From: Ligula intestinalis
Lineage: Eukaryota; Platyhelminthes; Cestoda; Diphyllobothriidea; Diphyllobothriidae
Direction of reading: 5' to 3'
Length of the DNA: 64,000 nucleotides
NCBI GenBank assembly: GCA_036362985.1
Contig: JAYGXS010000010.1
Location: forward strand, 6,879,840 to 6,943,839
The notes beneath the pieces are model-generated. The model was given only the letters and a program-made list of their open reading frames with translations, ran no database searches and had not been told where the DNA came from. The translations under genes and the position numbers were made by a program. Below are positions 18,250 through 29,640 of the stretch, piece after piece (within the stretch, counting starts at the first letter, position 1; every line of letters begins with the position of its first letter).

Positions 18250-19412
18250 CTCAGACATGCCCTCTTAAATTGGTCGTTTTAAATGCCAGATCACTGATTA
18301 ATAAAATGCCTCTGCTCCAGACTTTGGTTTACGTCAACCGCCCAGACATTGTGATGGTAACTGAGACATGGGCATCGGCCTCTGTAGCTGACTCAGAACT
18401 CTCTGTTCTAGACTATGAATGCGTTCGGAACGATCGAAACAATGGCCGTGGTGGAGGAAGCTGCATCTATATTAAGCAGCCACTTGCATTTCTCCCGTTG
18501 GACTATCCACAATTCACAGCGGTGGAGGAGAGCTGCTGGCTACGAGTTGTTCTAAAAAACAAATACTCCTTACTTGTTGGCTGTGTTTATCGCCCACCTA
18601 ATGCCAATGCAGACTACGATCTTTGTCTCTCGCAGGCATTTCATGCTGCAGCTGACTTGAATCTTAAGTATTGCTTGATTGCAGGCGTTTTTAACCTTCC
18701 TGACGTGCAATGGTTTCCACCATCCGGTCCTTCAAAGTTTGAGAACTTACTTGAGGCAATAGATATCGGCATGTGGGATCAAGTAGTCGATTTCCCCACT
18801 CGAGGAGCAAACATACTCGACCTAATTTTTGTAGAGGATGTGAACCACTTTCATTGTCATCCTTAGACGCACTTGGGAGTTCAGACCATCTTACAGTTGT
18901 TAGTGAACTAGAACTGGAGGCGGATGAAACATTTTCCCAAAAGTATAGTTTTTATCATGACTTCCGATCAGCAAACACGGCGGACCTACTGGCACATCTA
19001 AACGCCCATACTTCAAGATGCTTTAGGAAACCCCAAAGCTGACGCTAAGTTGACCGCCGATAGCTTCAATGCGTTCCTATCCAAAACGTTTAGTTAAAGC
19101 TCGTTCGCTGCACCTCCGGTTATCCAGGCTTGGACGGGTGCCGTATTCGAAACCATAAGTTTTACCGTCTGGGATGTGACTGTAGCCATTCGTCGTTATC
19201 GTCAATCCTATAGTCCAGGACCAGATGGCGTCCCAGTTAGCCTTCTAAAAGCTGAAGCGAATAATATCTTTCCGTCTATTCTTTGTAAGGTATTTAATCT
19301 TGCTCTTGAGAGCGAAACCTTTCCTTCGTTGTGGAAGGAATCGCACATAATGCCTATTCGCAAGCATGGCCGATCGACGTCCTTCGACTACTTTAGGCCA
19401 ATAAATACACTT
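18250..19412 (+). pseudogene. CR1-like LINE ORF2: endonuclease and start of RT, truncated
   Basis: The frame opens with LVVLNARSLINKM and PDIVMVTETWASA (AP-endonuclease-like domain), then VGCVYRPPNANADYDL, LIAGVFNLPDVQWF, TRGANILDLIF. After a one-base-type frame break near 18850 it reads LGSSDHLTVVSELE. The GDFNLPD-type motif has become GVFNLPD, losing the catalytic Asp. The RT N-terminus (SYSPGPDGVPVSLLK, ILCKVFNLALES, FPSLWKESHIMPIRKHG, FDYFRPIN) runs to 19410 and stops where the PLE tail begins. Palm and C-terminus are missing and do not resume beyond 22395. It is dead. Confidence 0.85.
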
Positions 19413-20945
19413 CCGAAGAAGAAGACTCGATCGCTGGGACAATATGTTTATTCGCCTGACTTTTTGATATCCGTCACGGATTCGTCATCAGAGACATGAG
19501 TAGCAGAAAGGTTAAGTGTGCACAGACGTTTGCAGTATTTATAGGACACGGTCATTACTGCAAGCATACAGCGACAATTAACGTTAATTGCCTTCTTGTG
19601 CGTGGACTGCTTGTTGGACGGCATGCGGGCTCTGAACTGTTGAACTTTCGTCACGGGTGGTGAGCTCGGGCATGATGATTGCTCAGCCGTCTGGCTCCCC
19701 GGTGTTGGCGTACGATGAGGCGGTGGCCTACCCATTCCTCAAGTGACGGCTTGCTTTGGCCACATTGAATCTCAGGATTGAATATGGATTGGGCAAATCG
19801 TTGCACTTGTTGATGGATTGGGGGCCCGTGAACCATGACTCAAGTATTTATCGGCTCACCCGATTGTCACCTCTTGCGAAAATTTCGGCCTCATCAAATT
19901 TGAAGGTTTGGCCGGGTCTCGTCGAATGAGCCGCAACTTGAGAATTTGCATCATTTCGCCGCACTGCATCCGCGTGTTCGGTAATTCGCGTCTTGAGAAG
20001 TCTGCCAGTTTCACCGACATAGCTGCTTTGACCGCAACTGCACCAGATCCTGTAGACGACTTCAGATGTTTCTTGCCGTGGCAGTGGGTCTTTCGGCTTC
20101 ATTATCTGACGCCTTATGATTGCCTCCGGCCTGTGTGCGACTCCAACTCCAAGTGGTGCGAGAAGGCGGCCGACTGCTTCCGATACGTTTTTGACATACG
20201 GGATCGAATGCCAAATCTTTGGGTCGGTGCGCTTTTGTTGGCCAGCTCGTTTGCGCAAGCACCGGTTTACGAAGTTGCGCGGGTAGCCATTTTCTCTGAA
20301 CACCCGTCGGAGGTATTCTACCTCGGCAACTTTGTCTTCTTCTTCGCTGCAGTGCGTCTCAACACGCCGATAGAGTGTTTTTACGCAACTGCGTTTGTGG
20401 CTGATTGGGTGGTTGCTGTTGTAATTCAGTATTTGCATCGTGTTTGCTGCTTTCCTGAATACTTTAGTCTGAAGACCATCAAAATCTTTTCGACAAAAGG
20501 GGACATCAAGAAAAGCCAGCTGGTTGTTCTCTTCTTCCTCCATCGTAAATTGGATGTCCGGGAAGACGTTGTTGAGACGTTCCTTGAACGTGAGCACCTG
20601 ATCCCGTTCGATGACGACGAAGGTGTCATCCACATACCGAGCCCAGAATTTCGGTTTATGGTGTTGGAAAACCAGCGACTCCAGCCGCTGCAGGACCGCC
20701 TCGGCTATGAGTCCCGAAATCGGTGAGCCCATTGGTGTCCCCTTCACCTGCTCGTAGATCGTTCCGTCAAACGTGAAGTACGTCCTGAGACAGAACTTCA
20801 GGAGCTGTAGGATTTCCGCGCATCCCAGGCTATTCTCCGTCTCATCGTATTTGTTTCGTAGGAGCAGTTTGACCGTCTCGATTGCCAGATCCTGAGGGAT
20901 GGAAGTAAAAAGAGACGTGACATCAAGATTGCCACACGAGGCTAC
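19413..20945 (-). mobile_element. Penelope-like element: RT palm, GIY-YIG nuclease and 3' UTR
   Basis: On the minus strand an open frame runs from 20932 (DVTSLFTSIPQDLAIETV) through FDGTIYEQVKGTPMGSPIS, the RT active site RYVDDTFVV (near 20640), LAFLDVPF, the histidine/cysteine linker YNSNHPISHKRSCV and GVGVAHRPEAIIRRQI. It then reaches the GIY-YIG core VVYRIWCSCGQSSYVGETGR with RITEH, and ends at RHLRNG near 19745. All key residues of both enzyme domains seen here are intact and no stop interrupts about 395 codons, so it is young. The 3' UTR continues to 19413 and ends in a block with 'caggcgaataaacatattg' and 'cagcgatcgagtcttctt'. The N-terminal half is absent; it lies on the opposite strand, starting at 20990. 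Confidence 0.93.
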
Positions 20946-20989
20946 GCATATATCGCCAGATAATTGACCACGAGAAGAGGAAATGCTGT

Positions 20990-21905
20990 GAGCTCATGGG
21001 TGAGGACAGCACAAAACTGCTTCAGCAGAGAGTGCTTGAACGAGCCCGCGAAAAACCAGCAATTCATGAAGCAGCACTGGAGAAAAAATTCCACAGACTG
21101 CACAATCCAACGTCATCCAGAAAAGACGTACTGGTACACAACCTGTCGTCGAAAGAACTGACGAAGGAGCAAATACAGGTTCTACAGCACGAAGCCTCAT
21201 TTAAAACGGCTGATGCTAAACCTGCTAACATGATTGCAGCTGTGGAATCAGTCATCAATCAGACAGAAGCAACGGAGGAGACGAAGAACCTTATCCGACA
21301 CCAGGTATCGTCCCTCCTGATGGCTCATCAACCACGGGAAGTACTTCCCAAGGTCGAACGCGTTGCATTAAGAGCACTCAAGGCCGACCGGGACATTGTC
21401 ATCGTGCCAGCCGACAAGGGACGTTCTACGGTCGTATTAGACAGAACCGAATACCTTCAGAAGGCGAAAAACTTACTGGAGGATCGTCAGTTTTATGTTC
21501 CTTGTGAAACCAATCCCATCAAAAAGCTGACACGCGAAAGAAATTCGACCTTGTTGGCTCTAGAGAACTCGGGTGCAATAACGCCGTCCAACCGACGCAT
21601 GGCGAGGGCGCAAGAAACGGCCTTGGCCCGTTTCTATGGCCTCCCAAAAGTGCACAAGGAAGGTGCTCCTCTCCGACCCATCGTATCACTCAAAGGCACT
21701 CCAACGTACGGGCTAGCAAAGTGGCTGTTTCGGCGTCTCAAATTTCTGACCGCTGATTCGGAAACCACGGTCCGCTCGTCAACACAGTTCTCGGAGAAAC
21801 TTAAAGGGGTAAGTCTCTTGCCAAGTGATATCATGGTTTCCTTTGATGTTACGTCTCTTTTTACTTCCATCCCTCAGGATCTGGCAATCGAGACGGTCGA
21901 ACTGC
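20990..21905 (+). mobile_element. Penelope-like element N-terminal half, opposite orientation
   Basis: The plus-strand frame from 20996 reads LLQQRVLERAREKPAIHEAA, VHNLSSKELTKEQIQVLQ, MAHQPREVLPKVERVAL, VIVPADKGRSTVVLDRTEYL, TALARFYGLPKVHKEGAPLR and SFDVTSLFTSIPQDLAIETV. This is the PLE N-terminal domain and RT fingers (RT motifs 1-3). PLE identity ends near 21900. The last ~55 bases (DVTSLFTSIPQDLAIETV) repeat those at the 5' end of the minus-strand half at 20870-20932. The two halves are therefore head-to-head with a short overlap, and neither is a complete gene. Confidence 0.9.
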
Positions 21906-22024
21906 TATGCCCTGATATGCCCCACCCATACTTTCCCCTATTACCACTCTCCCATCTTGGAGTTGGGCGCGCTTCGCGCGCACTCACACGACCCCATAAC
22001 ACAATCCTACCTTTATTTCTTCCT

Positions 22025-22200
22025 ATGGCAAGTAAAATTAAGTACCGGCAATTCTTTTCAGTAAATGCCGTATAAATCTGGAATAAGCTGCACAAAAGTA
22101 TGAAAACCCAGCAAAGCTACCCTATGTTTAAGAGAGCGTTAACTAGTTTTCTACATTCAGGACAACTTTTACGAATTTGGGGTGCTGACTCGGTGTAATC
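22025..22200 (+). mobile_element. LINE 3' coding end (CR1-like)
   Basis: The frame reads RQFFSVNAV, a stop, IWNKLHKSMKTQQSYPMFKR, then LTSFLHSGQLL and a stop at 22197. The WN-L ... MFKR-L pattern is the usual LINE C-terminus. The GC-rich palindrome at 21968-21982 lies just upstream. It replaces the second half of the plus-strand PLE. Confidence 0.6.
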
Positions 22201-22302
22201 TTTCTTTCACTCTGATGGCGTTCGGTGACTTTGAACTCCGCCAGGCTTCATGCTGAAGATAATGCTAATACAAGCGAACATCCGTGTCCCAGGAAGAAAT
22301 TG

Positions 22303-22395
22303 AGAATTGCTACTCATGTCTCTGATGACGAATCCGCGACGGATCTCGAAACGTCAGGCGAATAAACATATTGTCCCAGCGATCGAGTCTTCTTT
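22303..22395 (+). mobile_element. PLE 3'-terminal block, plus orientation
   Basis: The sequence from 'ctcatgtctctgatgacgaa' through 'cgtcaggcgaataaacat' to 'cagcgatcgagtcttctt' is the reverse complement of the terminal block at 19413-19500, with few differences. A third, diverged copy is inverted at 38818-38900. It marks the outer end of the plus-strand partner of the head-to-head pair. Confidence 0.88.
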
Positions 22396-23565
22396 TCTTT
22401 CTGCAGATAATGCTGCTGAAACAGCAGCCCGCAGTCTGCTAACCCTTCGGCCGATAGCGCACAACTTTTGCCGAAAACCATTGAAGGAAGACTGAGAACA
22501 CTGTGTTCTTGTGCCAACCCTCTCCGTCTCGAACTAATGTCCTTAAACGATATGCAACATTTCTCCTGCTAATGTGTCAACTCAGCTTACAACTGTACAT
22601 ATATTCCGTTTGTATCAAACCTTTGAAGTCAGTTTTTTTCACCTGAAACAAACTCCCTATCTCGCCCAGTATTGACAAAACACAAAATCCGAAGCAAAAC
22701 CAATACTGGCTGCAAAAGAGGGAGTTTTTTTAGTTTTTTCCGGTCTTCGAGGTGTTGGAAGTCGCCCAAGAGATGCATTACCAACTCTTTACAATTGCTT
22801 GTAAACTGGCATAATAAACATATTATATGATAAGGGATTTAAGAGCGTGCATTTAACAATTGCTAAAGACTTACTACCACTTTGCGCTCACTAATTTTGG
22901 ACTCTAACACATCTGCAATATCTGGTTTTAGCTTAGAAATTGGAGACCACCGTCTGTTTAATAGGAAGCAAGATTCTCCAGCAGTCAGCTAGTCATGGAA
23001 GCTAAGCAAATACCTTTATCAGTACTAATAGTTCAGAAATATGACGTACCTCCTATTTTATAACAATTCAGTATAACAAATAGGAATATGAGTCTATCAG
23101 CTGAGTTGATTCTGCCTCGTCCGACAGGTAAGGTTTTTAACTAGCTTCACATTGTTGCTGCTACGACTCGTGCTTCTACTGGTAGTTGTTTACACTGATA
23201 GTACAGTTAGCGGCAGTGTTATTGCTCTTAACTGATAGTGGGATAGTGCAAGTACCCTTAAAAGTAGGATTGATGAATACAGTAAAGAGAGATCACACAA
23301 AGAATATTAGCCTAGAGGACAGTAGTACGAAAATACAGTATCAGGTTGATACAGTAGGACAGTCTACGTCAGTGCAACAGGAATAGGGCAATTTCAGTGA
23401 TACTGTTATTATGAGTAATAATGGTGCTACTAGCAGATTAGGGCTCTTCTTGCTTTCTGCACTCTCAACTCTAGACGCCAGGCTGTGTCATCTTATTGGT
23501 TGACTGAAAGTTATTAAGAGCATTAAATTATTAGGGTACATTTAAACCACACACTTACTAACATT
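22396..23565. other. No recognisable gene
   Basis: AT-rich sequence without conserved frames. A 66-codon plus-strand frame at 23186-23386 shows no domain. It may contain unrecognised 3' flank of the minus-strand LINE that starts at 26970. Confidence 0.35.
22647..22735. repeat. Imperfect inverted repeat (hairpin)
   Basis: The arms 'caaactccctatctcgcccagtattg' (left) and the reverse complement of 'ccaatactggctgcaaaagagggagttt' (right) pair over most of ~25 bases around a short AT-rich loop. The function is unknown; it could be the end of a small non-autonomous element. Confidence 0.55.
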
Positions 23566-26500
23566 TCAATTCAAGAGCCAACAAGCAGACCAGCTGCTAA
23601 GTTGTTTGAGACTCTCTTGAAGTGTTTTCCTATCAACGTCAGACCTGATGGCTCTCCAGAGTTTGACATCTCCGGCCAACAGGAGAACGCTGCAACTCAG
23701 ATTGTCGACACAGCCTTTGACATAGATAAGAAAGAGCAGTGGCTCTAAGGCAGAGTCTTGGGAGACGCCACTTACAACAGATGTGGGGGTTGACTTCGAG
23801 TCACCAATGCACACAGTTTTCGATCGCTCTGTTAGAAAATCTGTGATCCATGCCAGAAGATTACCTCTTATGCCAATTTCCGATAATTTATGCATTAGAC
23901 GTTCATGTGGGATGCTGTCAAGGGATTTATTGAAATCCATATCGATGACTTCAACCTTACCATCTTCATCCGGTGCGTACATTTACTGCTCAGACGAGAG
24001 CAATAGGCTAGAAAAATAAGGGTGGTTCTGTCTGAAGCCATGTTGGAGCCCTGACGGTTAGTTGCTCTCCTAGAGAAACTTCATTGTCGCCTACTTACTT
24101 ATCGTTTCTGTCACCTTACAGCAAATGCAAGTTAGGCTGATGGGCCAACAATTGTTGACCTTCGTTTGCGTCCGCCCTTGTATATCGGTTACATATTTGC
24201 TGTTTTTCAGTTGGATGACAGTCTTCTTAATTCAAATGGTGCATGAAGTATATGTGCTAGGGACTTTGAAAGCTCGCTTGCTAATTCCTTCAAGAAAGTG
24301 GCGAATATATTATTTGGATTGGATGACTTTGCTTCCTCGAAGCTTTGCAGTCCTCTCCCAACTACAGATGCTGGGAATAACAGACAGGAATGACAGACTC
24401 ACTAGACCAGCGTTAAAAACAGTATTTTTGACATTGTCAAATGAAAGCTCGCTTTCTTAAGTGACTACCGACGCAAAGAACCGTCTACACTACTCGGCTT
24501 TCTTGCTAATCTTAACGAAAAACTCGCCATTATCGTACTCGAGTATTAAGACTGGGTCTTTGTCCTTTAATCTACTATTAATATAGCGGATTATAATTTT
24601 GGGCTTGTCTTCAGCCTGTTGATGGATTCTTCATTCACAGTTTTTTCTTGTTTGACGAATCATTTTTTACTGAATTTCTTCGGCGACGGAACTCAACGAG
24701 GAGTAATGGTTCCCCAGTTTCCCTGAATAACTTCCATTTCTTATTTTACTTTTTTATTTGCCTGTTAAGGTCCCTTGTCAACCAGGCAGGGTGAATAATC
24801 GTGTTGTGTACTTTCATCGGAAAACAGCGCTTAATCAGATCTAATGCAATTTTCTTGAGCTATATCCAGTTGTCTTCCACATCCCCTTGAGCAGGCAGTC
24901 CTTGTTCACAAACTATAGTGCGTTCTTCATTGAATTTACATCTGTCTTCCTTATATGTGGCTGGCTCTCCGTTTTCCTATAATGTAAAGAATTTAGTGAG
25001 TAATCTCACATTATCGTCGTATGAGCACTCTTACCGAGCGGGGCACTTGAATGCGCTTAATCAATGTCAGATAAATCCTGCGTAAAAATGAGATCCAAGC
25101 AGCTAGCTCTCTGCTCCTCTTGAAATCTGGTTAGTGAGGTAACGTTCTGTGACAGACGGAGGTCAAGTGTGAGTTCCATTAACTTAAAACTGAAGGAATT
25201 TGGCATCTCCTCAACTGTTAGATTTTCCCAATCTATTGTAGGTGTGTTGAAAGCACCAACAATAAGAACCTCTTGGTGGCTAGCTGCTTCCTTTACTAGA
25301 CTAAGGAGCGAGTCGTCAGCTGCACTCGGAATCTTTTGAGGCGTGCATGCGGCCACGAATTGAAGGTTCTGTGAATTGACCTTCTTAGCTTTATCCAAAC
25401 GGACTTATACTGCAGAGCTAGGTGTGCTTTGTTTGACAACGGAGATTCCTGTTCTTACATACACGGCAACACCACAATCTTGTCTGCTTTGACGGCCTTT
25501 GCGAAAAAGCTGGTATCCTTGTATTGAGATCTGCAAATTTGCGGTTTCTGTTCTAAGCCACGTTTTCGTTATGGCAACAAAATCAGGTTTCCGGCCTTAA
25601 AGTAATTCCTTGAGTTCATCGATTTTTTAAGGAAGACTTTGGGCATTAGTTCACAGAAAGCTCAATTCAGAGTTCGTCACCACGTTATGCAGGCGTTCGC
25701 CTCTTGCGTGAGATTGCATATAGAAATCTGTCAGTGCTGATGTTGACGGACTGTTGTCCATCAAGACTAGGCTGTTAGTATTATTAGCTTTCTCTAGAGA
25801 AGTGACCACTGGACATGGACGATTTTCCCGTTCAGTATTTGGAGATTGATCTCGCCGAGTTTGCTTCTCCTGAGGAGTTCCGCTTTTAGCAATCTCCATT
25901 TCTCCCATTCTGTGGGGAAACCCCGGCTGAAAAAACGTCGGGTGGAAGTATCTGAGTATTTGCTTCCTGCTCAACAATAGCTGGGCTTCGACCTTACTCT
26001 TCAGGACAACCTTCAACGGTCTGGGTTGGCACTGTTCATCTGTTATATTGCCCATTTGATGGACCTTTAGAACTTAGGTTTTCTCCACAGCCTTTACGAG
26101 GAATTACAGATAGTCTTTAAATAATGTCTATTCTTCAAGTATTGTTGACTTCGGTGTGTCGGAAGTAGATTCAGTCATGCCTTTGATGACTATGCAAATT
26201 CTACGATCCACTCAAGGACCTTTTTATTGCCTTATCCTGGGAGATTGTTGTAGGTTCCTTCTGGCTGTCATCCTCTACTATTCTACTGGGGTTCGTAACG
26301 ACATAGTCAATGCTAGGTTTCGCGCTTACTGAAGCCCTGCAGTCATTTTTACCCTCCAATGCTGCTCTCTTTGCTTTGCTATGAATCGTACTTAAGATCG
26401 GCCCACTAATATTATCAGTGTGGCTTACCTTATATTTTTTGAGATTCCGAGTACGCTTCCTTGTTTACTGAGAAGCCTGCGGGTCGACCGTTTTCTGTGT

Positions 26501-26970
26501 CCGTGACAGGCTACCGGTTCCGCCAAGCACCATAGATGCCCAGTCATTTTTCTGCTTAGATACTTTGGCCAGGGAAGCTGCTTCTTCGTGCATGATGCTA
26601 CCTCCCTCAACGTCAGTCACCGCCGATTTATCCTCTTGGGAGAGAAAGCGAGGGAATTTATTCAATTGCTCCATTTTCATTTTCAGACTATTCATTTCTC
26701 TCGCGAGATAAGAGAATTTATGAAGAAGGGTATGGTATGATATGCACTCTTGATCATCGTAATGGAATCTCTCAAGCGTGCTTGACTTGTAGTCCTTTTG
26801 GCGGGAGGCAGTAATAAGGATTTTCTAGAATTACTCCTAGTTCCTATTCCATCATGTAAATTTAAATCGGATGCTTGAGCGTGAGCAAGTGGCCCAATGG
26901 AAACTACACAGTCTACTGGACGATAGTGACCAGGTTTGATTCCACCGGCCCCTCCGATACTATTATACAC
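23566..26970 (-). mobile_element. CR1-like LINE (ORF1, endonuclease, RT), decayed
   Basis: On the minus strand the parts come in order. ORF1 pieces are at 26695-26425 (MKMEQLNKFPRFLSQED) and 26055-25651 (QPRPLKVVLKSKVEAQLLL, HPTFFQPGFP). The endonuclease is at 25600-25057 (VGAFNTPTIDWENL, ASCLDLIFTQDLSD). A linker follows (HPAWLTRDLNRQIKK), then RT at 23982-23566 (MDFNKSLDSIPHERLMHKL, VVSGVSQDSALEPLLFL, LSSWSACWLLN). The RT active site reads LLLAGDVKLW where (Y/F)ADD is expected, and AFD reads SLD. Many stops and frame breaks are present. It is the same family as the plus-strand copy at 17311. Confidence 0.8.
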
Positions 26971-27049
26971 TAACCGAAGCCCTTAGTTTGGACTTTCATG
27001 CTCGATTGCAACCGAGAATCGTTGTTAAAGTTATCGCAGGAACCCTTAA

Positions 27050-29640
27050 GCGAAGTGAAACACATAAAAGAAAGGACGAAACTGCTCAGCTAAGGCTCCT
27101 TGCAAGAAGTTGTCGAAAAGATATTGGCCGTTTTCCCATCACTGCTGTTTTAAGCTTATGGGGATGACGAGAGCACCGAATTGAATCCAATAATCAATAA
27201 CTTAAATCCACCAAGTATGGCCAGAAGTGCAAAATCCTGAAACGATTAAATTTGAAAATTTCAAATAGAATTCGAAGGGCACGCGAAATGAAGCTACTAA
27301 TAAACTCAGACATCCATCCACCAAACAATGAAAAAAGGCCACCGCAAAAAACGAAGAAAGCTTTCAAGTTCCAAACAGTTCTTCAGGAACAGGTGCAAAC
27401 ATCCGACACGACGTAAAGTAGAATCTTAACGAAAAGCAAATGACCCTGAGAGGCAAACCCGGTTCATCAGGCAGACAAGCTGACGAGACTACCATTAGAC
27501 TACCCGATAACGACATACAGGGTACACATTTGACTTACTTAAGTAGCATCAATGGTCGAGTAGACATCAGCGACAAGCGCCATAAGCAAGAAACAACGGC
27601 GACTTCTTTGACCATCTATGAGTCAGTTAGTCTGCCTCCAATTTCAGTCTATGAGGAACATGCGAACGTAAAAACCTCCCACACGCTATACACAGTTTCC
27701 GATCGGAAACTAAGAGGACATGCGCAGCACTGCACCGGCTTATACAATAAACTGCCTGGGCTCACGAATCCCCAAGGTCAAAGCACTGAAGCCCGTGCTG
27801 GGGTCAGACTGACTTTTCGAAAATCTCCCGGGACAAAGTTGTGGTGAATAGCTCACAGTGCATTATCCTCAGTGGGATTATTGAACTAAACAACAGTAGC
27901 TTTAACCGGAAGCACAGTAACGTGATAAACGATGTCCCAGAGTCCAAGGCGAACGCTCCAAAGTAACGGTGGACACATGATATGATTCCTATGCATGATT
28001 ACATTGCCAGCATCCTGCAGGATGGAAGGATCATAACCGTACAAAAAGCTTGCCACCTTGGCAAAGCAAAACCAAGTCGTGATATGAACTAATCATCAAG
28101 ACCCCGTAAAGTAGTCTCACGGAACCGCGACGAAGTAGCACTTCAACTAGGACGGATAGTAGCCATAAGGAACTCACACAAAATAGAACTTTTTTTAGCT
28201 GGATCACGATCTCAGGGAAATAAGGAAAATGTGGGAACTGATAAAAGGACATGGAGGAGAGGTTTGACAGCAGAAAGATCAGACTGGAAATCAAAGATTG
28301 AAAAAATTCAGATAAATAATTTCTATTGGTGGGGAACGCCCATCGGAGTGGAGGCTGGGTCTCGCGTTCGCGACCAGCAATGAACGTGACCGAGGCAAGA
28401 TTGAGTGAAGCCAAGAACGTAAAGATCATACTTACAAATGTACTGAATCTATTCAAAAATTGGATGAAATGAAACTGGCCGTGAACCATCTGCAACCTGA
28501 CCTAAGAAATCGAACTGAAACAAGGTTAACTGAGCAGACATCAGATGCAGTAGTCTGACTGTAAGTGTTTTAGTTTACTTAGTAGACATTACCAAAAACG
28601 TTTAAGGGGCATGTACGATAAATGTTTTTGCCTCATAAGGCTCACCAGGTGCAGTTAGTAATGCATTGTAGCTTATACGCGTGAACTGAAACGGACGTAG
28701 GGTAGGGAGAATCGCAATTGGTATACGAGATGGCATCGAATACGTCCAAGATAGTTCGTCATGACGCAGGAACAATTCCTATGAAATAAGTAGTTTTAAA
28801 ATGAGAGTACCAAAGTAACCTGACCTCCATATTAGTCTAATATCCAGACCTCCAGAACAACGGACGGAAGCGGACGACGCACTAATAAGTTAGGTAAAAC
28901 AAATCTGCCGTAACAAAATGTATTAACACTAGGAGATTTTAACTCTCCAGACATTGAAAAGAATTGATTTAGAGCTCGCGATCAGAAAACTTACTCAAAC
29001 AGAAATTGCGTCATTTGAAAAGTGGCAAATTTCTTACCCAACACGCCAAAATGGACACGCGGTTCCGAATTGGCCAATATTCTAGCTGTTTGTATCTTGT
29101 TCTATGGTGATGCGAAAACTAAATCCTTGGATTGAGCAATCAGATCCATTTTGGCTGAAGTGATCATTGTGTTCATGGTTGGGAGTACAACCATTTCTCG
29201 GTACCCGTCGCTCTCACAATAATCGAAAGCAATGCATGTAAAGGGGGTAACACTCAAATGAAAGTACTTGTTAACGAGAATGACTGGATCCCTGCATACG
29301 TTGCCGTATATCGCTTCCTTAGGAACTCAACTTAGCAACTAGTAGGGAACTGTTGCTTGCTTATGAAAAGCTTGCGCGTCCCCCGGGCAGAATGGGTGAA
29401 GCCGATCATAAAAATGAATCTCAGGAAGAAAAGAAGACTGTAGAAATCCTATGCCAGATATCAGCGACCCGGACACTTATTCGAATTTAAGAGACAACGA
29501 TGTCGATGTCGAAAACTCCTAGGGAAGAAGTATAGGCCTTAGAGACAGAAAAATTTAAGGGAATAGCTAACAATAGAAAAAGCTACTTTTCTTACGTGAA
29601 TAAGGCAAAACGCATATTAAAGTTTTTCTTATCACTGATC
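27050..29640 (+). mobile_element. CR1-like LINE, very old copy
   Basis: The plus strand keeps scattered LINE signals: a 135-codon frame at 27440-27847; ORF1-like ILQDGRIITVQKACHLGKAK followed by SSRPRKVVSRNRDEVALQLG (about 28015-28150), matching ORF1 at 17311; the endonuclease motif GDFNSPDIEKN near 28932-28965; and linker sequence NNRKSYFSYVNKAKR near 29570. It is broken by many stops. The 154-codon minus-strand frame at 28031-28495 is antisense to it. Confidence 0.6.

Noticed and set aside
19908..20726. A 272-codon plus-strand open frame
   Set aside because: It is antisense to the PLE RT/nuclease frame and shows no domain of its own.
21968..21982. Palindrome gcgcgcttcgcgcgc as a protein-binding site
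   Set aside because: A similar hairpin at 2283-2295 and its position before a LINE tail suggest it is part of an element's UTR; there is no independent support for a regulatory role.
28031..28495. 154-codon minus-strand frame as a gene
   Set aside because: The plus strand here carries decayed LINE ORF1 motifs (SSRPRKVVSRNRDEVALQLG), so this is an antisense shadow.
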